Shown in pieces: positions 50,279-59,008 of a DNA stretch of 64,000 bases. The position numbers and the translations under genes were made by a program. Each line of letters begins with the position of its first letter. The first letter of the stretch is position 1. Source of the stretch: Lysobacteraceae bacterium PS02065 (lineage in GTDB: Bacteria; Pseudomonadota; Gammaproteobacteria; Xanthomonadales; Rhodanobacteraceae); contig JASCPI010000001.1 in assembly GCA_029959555.1 (NCBI GenBank), forward strand, positions 1-64,000, given 5' to 3'. The notes under the pieces were generated by a model, which was not told where the DNA came from, ran no database searches, and saw only the letters and a list, made by a program, of their open reading frames with translations.

Positions 50279-51700
50279 TCAGGGCGTCGGTGGCGCGGCG
50301 GCCGACGACGTGTCGTCGGCCGGATCCGTGGCGACTTCCGGCTCTGCGAGATCCATCTGGTACGGCGGCGCAAACCAGAACGGAATGCGGTACTCGCGCC
50401 TGCGGTTGCGCCCCTTGTCCTCGCCTTGCGCGTTCCATGTCACCACGACTTCGTGGCGTCCCGGTGCGAGGCGATCGAGCGGGAGATAGCCCTGCAGTCC
50501 GCGCATGCCGAGGTCGCGACGCTCGGCATCCTCGAACGTGGCGACGTCGGCGGTGCGCGTATCCAGCCGTACCTCCCACAACCCGGCGAGACAGGCCCGG
50601 CGTGCCGCACTGTCGTCCGCACCCGCACAACGCTCCTTGAGCACGCGCGCGTCGCGATCCGGCAGATGCGGCAGGAACACGCGCAGGTAGGCGTCGGCGA
50701 CGAGATCCGAAGGAATCACCGGCACGCGCAGCAGCAGGTCGTCGTGGCCGCGCAGGTTCTCGTAGTAGGCACTGCGCTGGCCGGCTTCGGCACGCGTGTC
50801 GTCGAGCCAGGTGTAGCTGCCGAACGGCGCGAACTCGCGTGCGAGCACCATCTGCACCGTGCCGATGAGCACGGTCGACATGATCACGAACCCGAACATG
50901 ATCGAGAACGTGCGACGCGGCATGTTGCCCTCGAGCGACAGCTGCACCGGAAGGATCAGATGCTGCGGCAGGTACCAGCCCTGCACGCGCAGCAGGACGC
51001 GCACGACGCGCTGCAGGCCCGCAGGCAGCTCGCGCCGCACACGCCCGGCCACCTGCCAGAGGCCTTCGATCAGCATGACGCCGAGCGATACGAGCATGAC
51101 CCCGCCGGCGATCACGCCGAGCACGATGTTGCCGGCCCTTTCGGGAAGGTCGAACAGGTACACGACGAGCATCGTGGCGATGAAGATGCCGACCAGCAGC
51201 GTCGCCATCCAGGCCATCGAGATCGCGACGAGGCCGACCACCGAGAACACCACCGAGGCGAAACGGTCGGCACCGTCGATCGCCGCACCGAGGTCGCTGA
51301 CACCACGCCGGTAGTAGTCGCGGGACAGCGGCCCGATGCTGGTGATGCGGTCCCAGCGGATGCCGTGCGGGAACACCGCCTTGAGGCCGATCAGGCCGAC
51401 CCAGTACGCACGCGCCACGAGATGCAGCAGGAAGGCCCCGGCCAGCGTGTAGGAGAGACCGATGGCCATCGGGAAGACCAGTTCGACGATGCTGAGCCGA
51501 TTGCCCTCGAAGTGCACCTGCATCGCCACCCAGCGCGCGAACAGCCAGCCCGGGAAGGTCGCGAGCGCGACCAGGCTGATACCCGAAATGATGAGCTCGA
51601 GCTCATCGGTGCGCTCGCGCAGGCTCTCGAAGGCAACCCGGGAGGGCGACGCGGGCGATGGGTCGCCGGTGGGCGGAGGCGATGGGTCTTGCGGTGTCAA
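50279..51700 (-). CDS. Multi-spanning membrane protein of unknown function
   Basis: About 473 aa. Five or so hydrophobic helices in the first 300 residues (LELIISGISLVALATFPGWL; FPMAIGLSYTLAGAFLLHLV; VVFSVVGLVAISMAWMATLL; LGVIAGGVMLVSLGVMLI; TFSIMFGFVIMSTVLIGTVQ), then a soluble C-terminal domain. No family recognised. Start uncertain: TTG at 51700 is preferred because other genes here use TTG and it leaves a normal gap to the ECF gene; the ATG at 51748 would leave almost no promoter space. Convergent with the TPR kinase and divergent from the ECF gene, so it may belong to the same signalling locus. Confidence 0.6.
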   Translation of the reverse strand: MTPQDPSPPPTGDPSPASPSRVAFESLRERTDELELIISGISLVALATFPGWLFARWVAMQVHFEGNRLSIVELVFPMAIGLSYTLAGAFLLHLVARAYWVGLIGLKAVFPHGIRWDRITSIGPLSRDYYRRGVSDLGAAIDGADRFASVVFSVVGLVAISMAWMATLLVGIFIATMLVVYLFDLPERAGNIVLGVIAGGVMLVSLGVMLIEGLWQVAGRVRRELPAGLQRVVRVLLRVQGWYLPQHLILPVQLSLEGNMPRRTFSIMFGFVIMSTVLIGTVQMVLAREFAPFGSYTWLDDTRAEAGQRSAYYENLRGHDDLLLRVPVIPSDLVADAYLRVFLPHLPDRDARVLKERCAGADDSAARRACLAGLWEVRLDTRTADVATFEDAERRDLGMRGLQGYLPLDRLAPGRHEVVVTWNAQGEDKGRNRRREYRIPFWFAPPYQMDLAEPEVATDPADDTSSAAAPPTP

Positions 51701-51765
51701 GGCGGCTTCCGGGGACGATCGAGCGGCGCACAGTGTAGCCGCGCACAACGGCTAGAATGCCGCGC

Positions 51766-52302
51766 ATGGACGCCCCCATCGACGACGGCCTGTTCGAGGA
51801 GCTCTACGCCGAGCTCAAGCGGCGCGCGCACCTCGTGCGGCGCGGCCAGCTCGGCGAGACGCTCGACACGACCGCGCTCGTGCACGAGGCCTGGCTCAAG
51901 GTCACGCCGCGCAGCGGCCGCTTCAACGATCGCGAGCATCTCGTGCGCACCACGGTGCTCGCGATGCGCCAGCTGCTCGTCGACAACGCGCGTGCGCGCC
52001 ACGCACAGAAGCGCGGCGGCGATCTCGCTCCGGTCACCCTGACCGCCAACCTGACCGGCGCGGTCGGCGCCGGCGTCGACGAGCACGGCATCCTCGATGC
52101 CCTCGACCGGCTGCGCGCGATCGACCCGCGCAAGGCCGAGGCGATCGAACTGCATGCACTCGGCGGCGCGACCTACGCCGAAATCGCCGGCCTGCTCGCG
52201 GTGTCGGAGCAGACCGTCAAGCGCGACCTCGCCGCAGCGCGTGCGCTGCTGCTGGTATGGCTCGGCGACGGTGCCGGGCCGGATGGACCGGTCGCGCACT
52301 GA
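51766..52302 (+). CDS. ECF sigma factor of the Ser/Thr-kinase-associated type
   Basis: 178 aa. Sigma2 (about 8-75) and sigma4 (about 115-170, ATYAEIAGLLAVSEQTVKRD) regions of the group-IV sigma family I know as TIGR02999/ECF43-like. Where most ECF factors have the acidic DAED of region 2.2, this one reads LDTTALVHEAWLKV, with Thr35-Thr36 in place of acidic residues. In the Vibrio EcfP/PknT system, phosphorylation of a region-2.2 Thr by a Ser/Thr kinase supplies the missing charge. No anti-sigma gene is adjacent. GCTAGAAT (51751-51758) ends 7 nt before this ATG, so it may be leaderless; an ATG at 51757 is alternative but lies inside the -10. Confidence 0.82.
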   Translation: MDAPIDDGLFEELYAELKRRAHLVRRGQLGETLDTTALVHEAWLKVTPRSGRFNDREHLVRTTVLAMRQLLVDNARARHAQKRGGDLAPVTLTANLTGAVGAGVDEHGILDALDRLRAIDPRKAEAIELHALGGATYAEIAGLLAVSEQTVKRDLAAARALLLVWLGDGAGPDGPVAH

Positions 52303-52347
52303 ACCGCGTTTCCGTCTCCAGCCCACAGGGGGCCGGAGGACCACACC

Positions 52348-53967
52348 ATGTCGATCATCCATCCCGCGCGCCGCATGCGCGGCCCTGCGACGCCAGGCTT
52401 TCGCGCCGCCGTCGTGCTCGCCGGCACCGCACTCGCCACCCTGCCCGCCGCGCAGGCGGCGACGTTCCTCGTCGATACGACCAGCGACGACGGCAGCGTG
52501 GCGTTCCAGCTCTGCGACGCCGACGCGACCAATGCGAACTGCTCGCTGCGCGGCGCGATCACCGCGATGAACGCAAGCGCCGGACCGCACACGATCACGT
52601 TCGCGATCCCGCAGGCCGATCCCGGCTACGTCGCGGCCACCGCGCACTGGCGCTTCAGCCCGACCACGGCCTATCCCTACATCACGCGCGAGCTCCTGAT
52701 CGACGGCTACTCACAGCCCGGCGCCGTACCGAACACGAACACGACGGCCCAGGGCGGCAGCAACGCCGTGCTCAGGATCGAGATCGCCGGACCCGGCCGC
52801 GCGGCACAGATCGACGGTCTCAGCGCGATCAACGGCGTCGGCAGCAGTGCCGCACTGACCGTTCGCGGTCTCGCCATCAACCGGTTCTTCCGCAACCTCT
52901 CGCTCTACAACGCCGGCAGCCATCGCATCGAGGGCTGCTTCATCGGCAGCGACATCACCGGAACGACCGGCTTCGACCCTGCCCAGGCGAGCTGGATGGG
53001 CATCGTGCAAGGGGGAGGCGCGCTTCAGCTCGGCGGCACCATGCCATCAGCACGCAACCTCGTGTCGGGAAACCTCTATATGGGCCTCTGGCAGACGGCG
53101 GCGAATCCGCTCACGGTCCAGGGCAACCTGTTCGGCACGACAGCCACGGGCACCGCCGACCTGCCGCGCCAGGACTATGGCGTCCAGCTCAGCGCCACGG
53201 GCCTCGGCGCGACCATCGGGGGCAGCGCGGCCGGCGCCGGCAACCTGTTCGGCGCGAACCGCTTCGGCGCGATCTACGTCAACTCGCAGGTTCCGGCCGG
53301 CATGGCGAATCCGGTGCCCTTGCGCATCCTCGGAAACGTCTTCGGAACGGATCTCGCCGGCACCGCGTCGCTCGGCAACGGCCTCAATCCCGGATCACCG
53401 AGCCAGCCGCAGTCGACGATCTTCGTGTTCGGCAGCGGCCGCTGCGGTGTCGCGATCGGTGGCGACGCACCGGGCGAAGGCAACCGGATCGCGAACGGCG
53501 GCGCAGCCGGCGTGCTCGTCGCGAGTTGCACGGATGCCCGCGTGCTCGGCAACCGCTTCACGGGCAACCGGGGTGGCGCGCTCGACCTTTCGCTCTCGAG
53601 CAACGGCGACGGCCCGACGCCGAACGACGCCGGTGACGCCGACGAGGGCGGCAACCGCCTGCAGAACCACCCGGTCATGACGTCGTTCGCATGCAGCGCG
53701 GGCACCTGCACGCTCGGCTACCGCGTCGACACCACCGTGACGAACGCGAGCTACCCATTGCGCGTCGACGTCATGGTCGGTCGCGGCGGCCAGCCCGAAG
53801 CCTCCGTCGCGACCGACACCGTGCTCGCCGCCGAAGCGGGCACGACGCGTACCGTCACGTTCGCGTCGGCCGCGCTGCAGGGTGCGCTGATCCTGTCGGC
53901 CACCGACGCCTCGGGCAACACGAGCGAATTCGGTGGCGAGCACCTGTTCGCGACCGGGTTCGAGTGA
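52348..53967 (+). CDS. Secreted right-handed beta-helix protein with CSLREA-like motif and C-terminal tag
   Basis: 539 aa. Signal peptide (FRAAVVLAGTALATLPAAQA), then a CSLREA-type start (FLVDTTSDDGS, NCSLRGAITAMNAS). A long Gly/Asn-rich beta-helix region follows with repeated NLxFG-type turns (GNLFGTTATGTADL, GNVFGTDLAGTASL). It ends in HLFATGFE, the short tag found on other secreted proteins here. GGAGG lies 10 nt before the ATG. Probably cell-surface or released; substrate unknown. Follows the ECF gene by 45 nt, so it could be a target or co-transcribed gene. Confidence 0.75.
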   Translation: MSIIHPARRMRGPATPGFRAAVVLAGTALATLPAAQAATFLVDTTSDDGSVAFQLCDADATNANCSLRGAITAMNASAGPHTITFAIPQADPGYVAATAHWRFSPTTAYPYITRELLIDGYSQPGAVPNTNTTAQGGSNAVLRIEIAGPGRAAQIDGLSAINGVGSSAALTVRGLAINRFFRNLSLYNAGSHRIEGCFIGSDITGTTGFDPAQASWMGIVQGGGALQLGGTMPSARNLVSGNLYMGLWQTAANPLTVQGNLFGTTATGTADLPRQDYGVQLSATGLGATIGGSAAGAGNLFGANRFGAIYVNSQVPAGMANPVPLRILGNVFGTDLAGTASLGNGLNPGSPSQPQSTIFVFGSGRCGVAIGGDAPGEGNRIANGGAAGVLVASCTDARVLGNRFTGNRGGALDLSLSSNGDGPTPNDAGDADEGGNRLQNHPVMTSFACSAGTCTLGYRVDTTVTNASYPLRVDVMVGRGGQPEASVATDTVLAAEAGTTRTVTFASAALQGALILSATDASGNTSEFGGEHLFATGFE

Positions 53968-54038
53968 CGCCCGAAATGGGGTATCGCGTCGTGTTCATCG
54001 AACGCGAGAGAGCAACCCGCTCGTCATTCCGGCAAGCG

Positions 54039-54416
54039 CCCACTGCTGTCCGGGGAACATCCACGCATCGCGTCGCGCCTTCAGCGAAGCTGTCGGGTGG
54101 TGGTTCCCGGCGCTCGGCGGCGTGCGACTTCACACACTCGATGCATCCTCCCGCAGTGGCGTTGCACTTGAGCCCCTCTCCCTGCGGGAGAGGGGTTGGG
54201 GAGAGGGTGCGGGATCGTGACCACCTCCGATTAATGTCGCGATCCCGGACCCTCATCCGGCCCTGCGGGCCACCTTCTCCCGGAGGGAGAAGGGAGAACA
54301 CGCGCGATGCCGTGTTGCCGAGAGAACGTGCCGATATCCCGGCATTCGTCGTCGAAGGCCTGACACGGCAATGCTCTCCAGCACTCGCTTCCAACGGTCT
54401 CCCGGACAGTAGTGGG
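54039..54416 (-). mobile_element. MITE-like element, copy B
   Basis: Non-coding 378-bp element in the opposite orientation to copy A. The ends, CCCACTGCTGTCCGGGGAA (54039-54057) and the complement of 54398-54416, match at 16 of 19 positions. Internal hairpins are CCCCTCTCCC/GGGAGAGGGG (54173-54195) and CCTTCTCCC/GGGAGAAGG (54273-54293), in reverse order to copy A. It sits between convergent genes (the CSLREA-type gene and the sialidase-like gene), ending 27 nt from the latter's stop, and fills the 475-bp gap. No transposase. Confidence 0.72.
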
Positions 54417-54442
54417 TCTGCGCCGAGGCGACGAGGGTCTCG

Positions 54443-55702
54443 TCAACGTACCGACGCACCACGCACGCGCGTCGCACCGTCGACGACATCGGTCCAGACC
54501 AGCCACGCGGCACCGTCGTGTGCGACCAGGCGTGGCAGGCCGCTCGCGCGTCCGCGTGCGGCGAGCGACGCGACGACATTCGACTGCACGATGCGGCCGT
54601 CCTTTCGTGCGAGCTTCGCGAGCCACAGCTGCTGGCCATCGCGACCACCGTCGCGTTCGGCGAGCCAGGCGGCCCACACGTGATCGCCGTCGAGCGCGAG
54701 CGCGACGCGACCGAGCACGCCCTCGCCTTTCGCGAGCGATGTCGGCGCATCGAACGTGTCGCCGGCATTCCGTGAGCGCGCGAGGCGCAGCGACGGCGCG
54801 CCATCGGCCTCGGTGTACCACGCGACCCAGACCTCGTCGCCCTTCGCGGCGACGGCCGGACCGTTGACCGGGCAGCCCGCGAAGCGCCAGCCGTCGGCGT
54901 AAACATCGCGTGGCGTGGTCCATCCCCCGCCCTCGAACCGCACGATCCGTGTGTCGCGGATCTCGCCGTCGCTGCGCCCGCGGTAGACGATCACGGGACC
55001 ACGCGAGGTCGGCGCCACGGCGGTCGTGCAGCAGTCGCAGGTCGAGACATCGAGCATGCGGTCGTCCGAGCGTGCGGTGTCCGCGCCGAACGTCGCCGTG
55101 CGCAGCATCATGCGGCCGGCACCCTCGCCGTGATCGTGGGCGGCGTGCGCGTCGTCGGGTGCCGGCTTGGCGCGGCTGTCGAGCCAGGCGAGCCCGAGCG
55201 TGTCGCGCGAGCCCGCCCACATCGCGACGAAGCCGTAATCGTTGCGCGCGCCGTCGGGTTCGATGCGGATCGGCGCCGACCAGCTCGCACCGTCGTCGCG
55301 CGACTGCACGAGTGCGATGCCGTAGTCGTACACGGCCTTGCCGTTGCGGCGCAGCCAGTGTGCCCACAACGTGCCGTCCGGCAGCGCGAGCACATGCGGC
55401 GTGTCGGCCCAGTTGACGAACCAGCCGCTGCCCTGCGCGACCGTGCGCGGCGCCGACCAGGTCGAACCCGACGCGATGGCCTGGCGCGAGAAGCGCAGGG
55501 CGTGCACACCCTCGCCGGACTTCTCGGTCCATGCGAGCAGCACATCGCCACGCGGCGTGATCGACAGATCGGGCTGCGAGCTCGCGGACGCGGCCGGCGG
55601 CATCGGCCAGTCGCGCACGTCGAACGTCGCGGCATGACTGAACGTCGCGACGATGGCGAACACCGACATGACCACATGTGCCGACACGCGCCGTCTCGTC
55701 AT
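54443..55702 (-). CDS. Exported sialidase-like (Asp-box/BNR) beta-propeller protein
   Basis: 419 aa. Signal peptide (AHVVMSVFAIVATFSHA), then a six-bladed-type propeller with Asp-box-like repeats (SRDDGASWSAPIRIE, SRNAGDTFDAPTSLA) and a conserved Cys cluster, STCDCCTTAVAPT. Annotated members are often called exo-alpha-sialidase, but catalytic residues are not evident, so binding is more likely than hydrolysis. Start: ATG 55702 with GAGG 13 nt upstream; ATG 55729 is also in frame. It lacks the C-terminal tag of its neighbours, ending VRGASVR. Confidence 0.72.
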   Translation of the reverse strand: MTRRRVSAHVVMSVFAIVATFSHAATFDVRDWPMPPAASASSQPDLSITPRGDVLLAWTEKSGEGVHALRFSRQAIASGSTWSAPRTVAQGSGWFVNWADTPHVLALPDGTLWAHWLRRNGKAVYDYGIALVQSRDDGASWSAPIRIEPDGARNDYGFVAMWAGSRDTLGLAWLDSRAKPAPDDAHAAHDHGEGAGRMMLRTATFGADTARSDDRMLDVSTCDCCTTAVAPTSRGPVIVYRGRSDGEIRDTRIVRFEGGGWTTPRDVYADGWRFAGCPVNGPAVAAKGDEVWVAWYTEADGAPSLRLARSRNAGDTFDAPTSLAKGEGVLGRVALALDGDHVWAAWLAERDGGRDGQQLWLAKLARKDGRIVQSNVVASLAARGRASGLPRLVAHDGAAWLVWTDVVDGATRVRGASVR

Positions 55703-55844
55703 GCCCAGCCGCCTCGCGAAAGAAAGCATCGAGTCTAGCGCGCACCGTCCACTGCACGTTGCATGGACCGGTAGCGCGCGGATTGTCGTTTCGTCATGTC
55801 GACCGGAACGCACACCGCGATCCCAAGCCACGAAGGACGACGCC

Positions 55845-57401
55845 ATGACGCGCGGCAACCCATTCCCCACCTGTCCATCGCGAGCCCTTGCACCGAGCCT
55901 GATCATGCTGCTGCTCGCGCTGCTCGCATGGCCCTCGGCCTCGAACGCCCAGTACGGCTTCGATCTCCGCTACGCCGAGCAAGGCTATGCCTACGACGCG
56001 TTCGGAGTGGGCTCGACTCCCTCGCTCGGCGCGGGCAACCGCCATGTCGTGCTGCCGGACGGCGACATCGTCGTCGCGGGGCGAGTGCGCGTGCCCGGCG
56101 ACACCGTGCAGCCGTACTGGAACATCGGCCTTGCGCGCTACAAGCGGCTGGGTGGCCTCGCGTTCTGGAACGGGCACACGGCCAATCCGTACCGCCACGA
56201 TGAAAGCCACATCGTCTACCCGAACCTGCCCAACGGCGGCACCGGTGACACGAAGATCGAGAGCGTCGACGACATCGCCTACGCAGACAACAAGATCTTC
56301 GTGCTCGTGACGCGCGTGTTCAGCGCGTCGCCACTCGACCGCGACGCGGCGATCGTCGTGTTCAACGGCGACGGTTCGTTCCAGCAGAACCTGAGTGTCA
56401 TCGCCGCCAGCGTCGACGAGTTCGGACGCAGGCTCGATGTGCGCACGACCAACCTCGTCGCCAAGCCCGTCACGGTGACGATCCTCGCCCAGCGCCAGGC
56501 GCCCGGGCCGCGCATGGTCATCGCCAAGTACGACCTCGGCAACAACGGCCTGCTCGCCGCGGATCCGGGATTCAACTCGGGGGCTCCCTTCGAGGTTCCG
56601 ATCGGCACGGCCTGCGCGGGGACCAATCTTTGCAACCTCGAGGCCGCGGACATGGCGCGACCGTTCCGCATCAGCGGTGGCGATGCGATGCCGATCTACG
56701 CGGTCGGTGCAGTCCAGCGCAACGGCGCGGACTGGGACTACGCGATCACCAAAGTGACCGCCTCGGGCACGCTCGACACGAGCTTCGGCTTCGGCGGCGT
56801 GCGTTATGTGCCATTCGACGACGCCGGCAGCGACCGCGGCGACTTCGGGCGCGCGCTGCATGTCGACGGTGGCGTCGGGTTCAATCCCCAGGACACGCTG
56901 TTCGTCGCCGGCAACGTGCACCGCAGCTGCACCAACGGCATCGGCATCGTCGGCCTGACCGCCGACGGGCTGGATCTCGGCGGCTTCGGCAACAACGGCC
57001 GCGTCGTGGTCGGAGGCTCGAACGAGACCGGCTCGCAGTGCGCGCAGGAACCTGCCCACACGGTCTGGTCGCTCACGCGACAGGACGGTGAGCTGGCGGT
57101 CGCCGGACTCGTCGACACCCCCAACCAGGGCGGCGGCATCGACACCGACGGACTGCTCGTTCGCATCGATCGTGCAAGCGGCGCCCTGCGCAGTCTCGAT
57201 GCGATTCCCGCCGGCGACGCCAACGGGCGCTTCGGTCGCGTACGCCTGATCGGCATCAGTCCGGTCGGCGAGCGGCAATACATCGTGTCGGGTGAGCTCA
57301 CGGATGTCCCGCTCGTGGGATCGGGCTATGTATCCGCACGCCTGCAGCCGGCCGACCGGCTGTTCTGGGACGGTTTCGACGTGTCGCACCTCGAGCAATG
57401 A
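55845..57401 (+). CDS. Secreted delta-60-type repeat beta-propeller with C-terminal tag
   Basis: 518 aa. Signal peptide (LIMLLLALLAWPSASNAQ), then a propeller-like body with delta-60 type units (GTLDTSFGFGGVRYVPF, LGGFGNNGRVVVGG) and scattered paired cysteines (GTACAGTNLCN). The C-terminus has RLFWDGFD followed by six residues (VSHLEQ), a variant of the F-x-x-G-F-[E/D] tag. AAGGA lies 8 nt before the ATG. Function unknown; secretion and surface display are inferred. Confidence 0.75.
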   Translation: MTRGNPFPTCPSRALAPSLIMLLLALLAWPSASNAQYGFDLRYAEQGYAYDAFGVGSTPSLGAGNRHVVLPDGDIVVAGRVRVPGDTVQPYWNIGLARYKRLGGLAFWNGHTANPYRHDESHIVYPNLPNGGTGDTKIESVDDIAYADNKIFVLVTRVFSASPLDRDAAIVVFNGDGSFQQNLSVIAASVDEFGRRLDVRTTNLVAKPVTVTILAQRQAPGPRMVIAKYDLGNNGLLAADPGFNSGAPFEVPIGTACAGTNLCNLEAADMARPFRISGGDAMPIYAVGAVQRNGADWDYAITKVTASGTLDTSFGFGGVRYVPFDDAGSDRGDFGRALHVDGGVGFNPQDTLFVAGNVHRSCTNGIGIVGLTADGLDLGGFGNNGRVVVGGSNETGSQCAQEPAHTVWSLTRQDGELAVAGLVDTPNQGGGIDTDGLLVRIDRASGALRSLDAIPAGDANGRFGRVRLIGISPVGERQYIVSGELTDVPLVGSGYVSARLQPADRLFWDGFDVSHLEQ

Positions 57402-57447
57402 CGTACCCAGCCACCTTCCGCATGTTTACGCCACGAGGACATCCACC

Positions 57448-57930
57448 TTGCACATGAAGCACAGCCTGCTGCTCGCCCTGACACTCGCGAGCCCTTCCGC
57501 CCTCGCCCTCGACGCCGCCTGCGAACCGATCGTCGCGGCTTCGGAACGCACCGCGGCACAGCCCGCACGCCACAGCGTCGCCGAAGACGGCGACGGCACG
57601 CGCATGGAGGCGGTCGTGCTCGATGGCTCGTTCTACGTCTCCGTCGACGGCACGTGGCGGCGCATGCCGACGGACCTGCGCGCCGCCGAGCGCAAGATCA
57701 ACGCAGGCATGCGCGACGGCAGCATCGCCTTGTCGGACTGCCGTGCCGATGGGCGCGCCACGGTCGACGGGATCCAGACGTCGGTGTTCGCCTACCGCGT
57801 CGCACTGCGTGGGCAGGTGCAGGACGAGGCTCGACTGTTCGTCGGTGACGACGGCCTCGTGCATGCGCTGTCGTCGGGCGACCACAAGGTCCGTTTCCGC
57901 TACACCGGCGTCACGGCCCCGAAGCTCTGA
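57448..57930 (+). CDS. Small exported protein of unknown function
   Basis: 160 aa. Signal peptide (SLLLALTLASPSALA), then a compact beta-rich domain with two Cys (AACEPIV, SDCRADG) that may pair. No family recognised. TTG at 57448 is preferred as start because GAGGA lies 8 nt upstream; the ATG at 57454 would have a 14-nt spacing. It lies 46 nt after the propeller gene and may share its transcript. Confidence 0.6.
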   Translation: MHMKHSLLLALTLASPSALALDAACEPIVAASERTAAQPARHSVAEDGDGTRMEAVVLDGSFYVSVDGTWRRMPTDLRAAERKINAGMRDGSIALSDCRADGRATVDGIQTSVFAYRVALRGQVQDEARLFVGDDGLVHALSSGDHKVRFRYTGVTAPKL

Positions 57931-58003
57931 GGGCCATGCCATGCATCCCCCCGGGACCGCCGCGCTGGCGGCTCCCGGGGCGGCGCGCTACCCTCGCGCG
58001 CCT

Positions 58004-59008
58004 ATGACCGACTCCAACCGTTCCGACTTCACGCTCGAGCCCGACGACGGCGAGCGCCTCTCGAACCTCGCCGGCCCGTTCGACGAGCACCTGCGCCAGA
58101 TCGAGCTGCGCCTCGGCGTCGAGATCGCCAACCGCGGCAACGTGTTCCGCGTGACCGGCGACCCGAAGACCGTGCAGATCGCCGCACGCCTGCTGCGCCA
58201 CCTCTACGCGCTCACCGCGACCGACGTGCTCGACGCACACGCGCTCAACCTGCATCTGCAGGAATCGGGCGTCGAGGCGATCGCCGCGGAAGCGGCCGAA
58301 GGCGCGCAGGAGGTCGCGGTCAAGGTCAAGCGCGGCACGATCCGCGGCCGTGGCCCGAACCAGGCGCGCTACCTGCACGCGATCGCGACCAACGACATCA
58401 ACTTCGGCATCGGCCCGGCCGGCACCGGCAAGACCTACCTCGCCGTCGCGATGGCGGTCGATGCGCTCAACGACAACCGTGCGCAGCGCCTGATCCTCGT
58501 GCGTCCCGCGGTCGAGGCCGGCGAGAAGCTCGGCTTCCTGCCCGGCGACCTCACCCAGAAGGTCGATCCCTACCTGCGCCCGCTGTACGACGCGCTGTAC
58601 GAGATGCTCGGCATCGAGCGCGTGACCAAGCTGATCGAGCGCAACGTCATCGAGATCGCGCCGCTCGCCTACATGCGCGGCCGCACGCTCAACGACTCGT
58701 TCGTGATCCTCGACGAGGCGCAGAACACGACGACCGAGCAGATGAAGATGTTCCTCACGCGCATCGGCTTCGGCTCGGTCGCGGTGATCACGGGCGACGT
58801 GACCCAGACCGACCTGCCGCGCCACATCAAGTCGGGCCTGCGCGACGCGATCGAGGTGCTGCGCGACGTTGACGGCATCAGCTTCACGTTCTTCAACGCG
58901 AAGGATGTCGTGCGTCATCCGCTCGTGCAGCGCATCGTGCGTGCCTACGAGTCGCGCGAGGACGCCGTGCAGGCGGCCAAGGCGCTGGCCGGGAACACGA
59001 CGTCGTGA
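58004..59008 (+). CDS. ybeZ: PhoH-like ATPase YbeZ
   Basis: 334 aa. N-terminal domain, then a PhoH-type P-loop ATPase core: Walker A GPAGTGKTYLAV, LVRPAVEAGEKLGFLPGD, Walker B FVILDEAQNTT, and TGDVTQTDLP. YbeZ works with the endoribonuclease YbeY in rRNA maturation and ribosome quality control. TACCCT at 57989-57994 (GCTACCCT) lies 9 nt before the ATG, suggesting a very short or absent 5' leader. Unusually, ybeY is not the next gene: a propeller gene overlaps this one by 4 nt (GTGA). Confidence 0.9.
   Translation: MTDSNRSDFTLEPDDGERLSNLAGPFDEHLRQIELRLGVEIANRGNVFRVTGDPKTVQIAARLLRHLYALTATDVLDAHALNLHLQESGVEAIAAEAAEGAQEVAVKVKRGTIRGRGPNQARYLHAIATNDINFGIGPAGTGKTYLAVAMAVDALNDNRAQRLILVRPAVEAGEKLGFLPGDLTQKVDPYLRPLYDALYEMLGIERVTKLIERNVIEIAPLAYMRGRTLNDSFVILDEAQNTTTEQMKMFLTRIGFGSVAVITGDVTQTDLPRHIKSGLRDAIEVLRDVDGISFTFFNAKDVVRHPLVQRIVRAYESREDAVQAAKALAGNTTS

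Noticed and set aside
54443..55702. Calling the Asp-box protein a true sialidase
   Set aside because: Asp-box-like repeats are present, but the Arg triad and other catalytic residues of sialidases are not recognisable; described only as sialidase-like.
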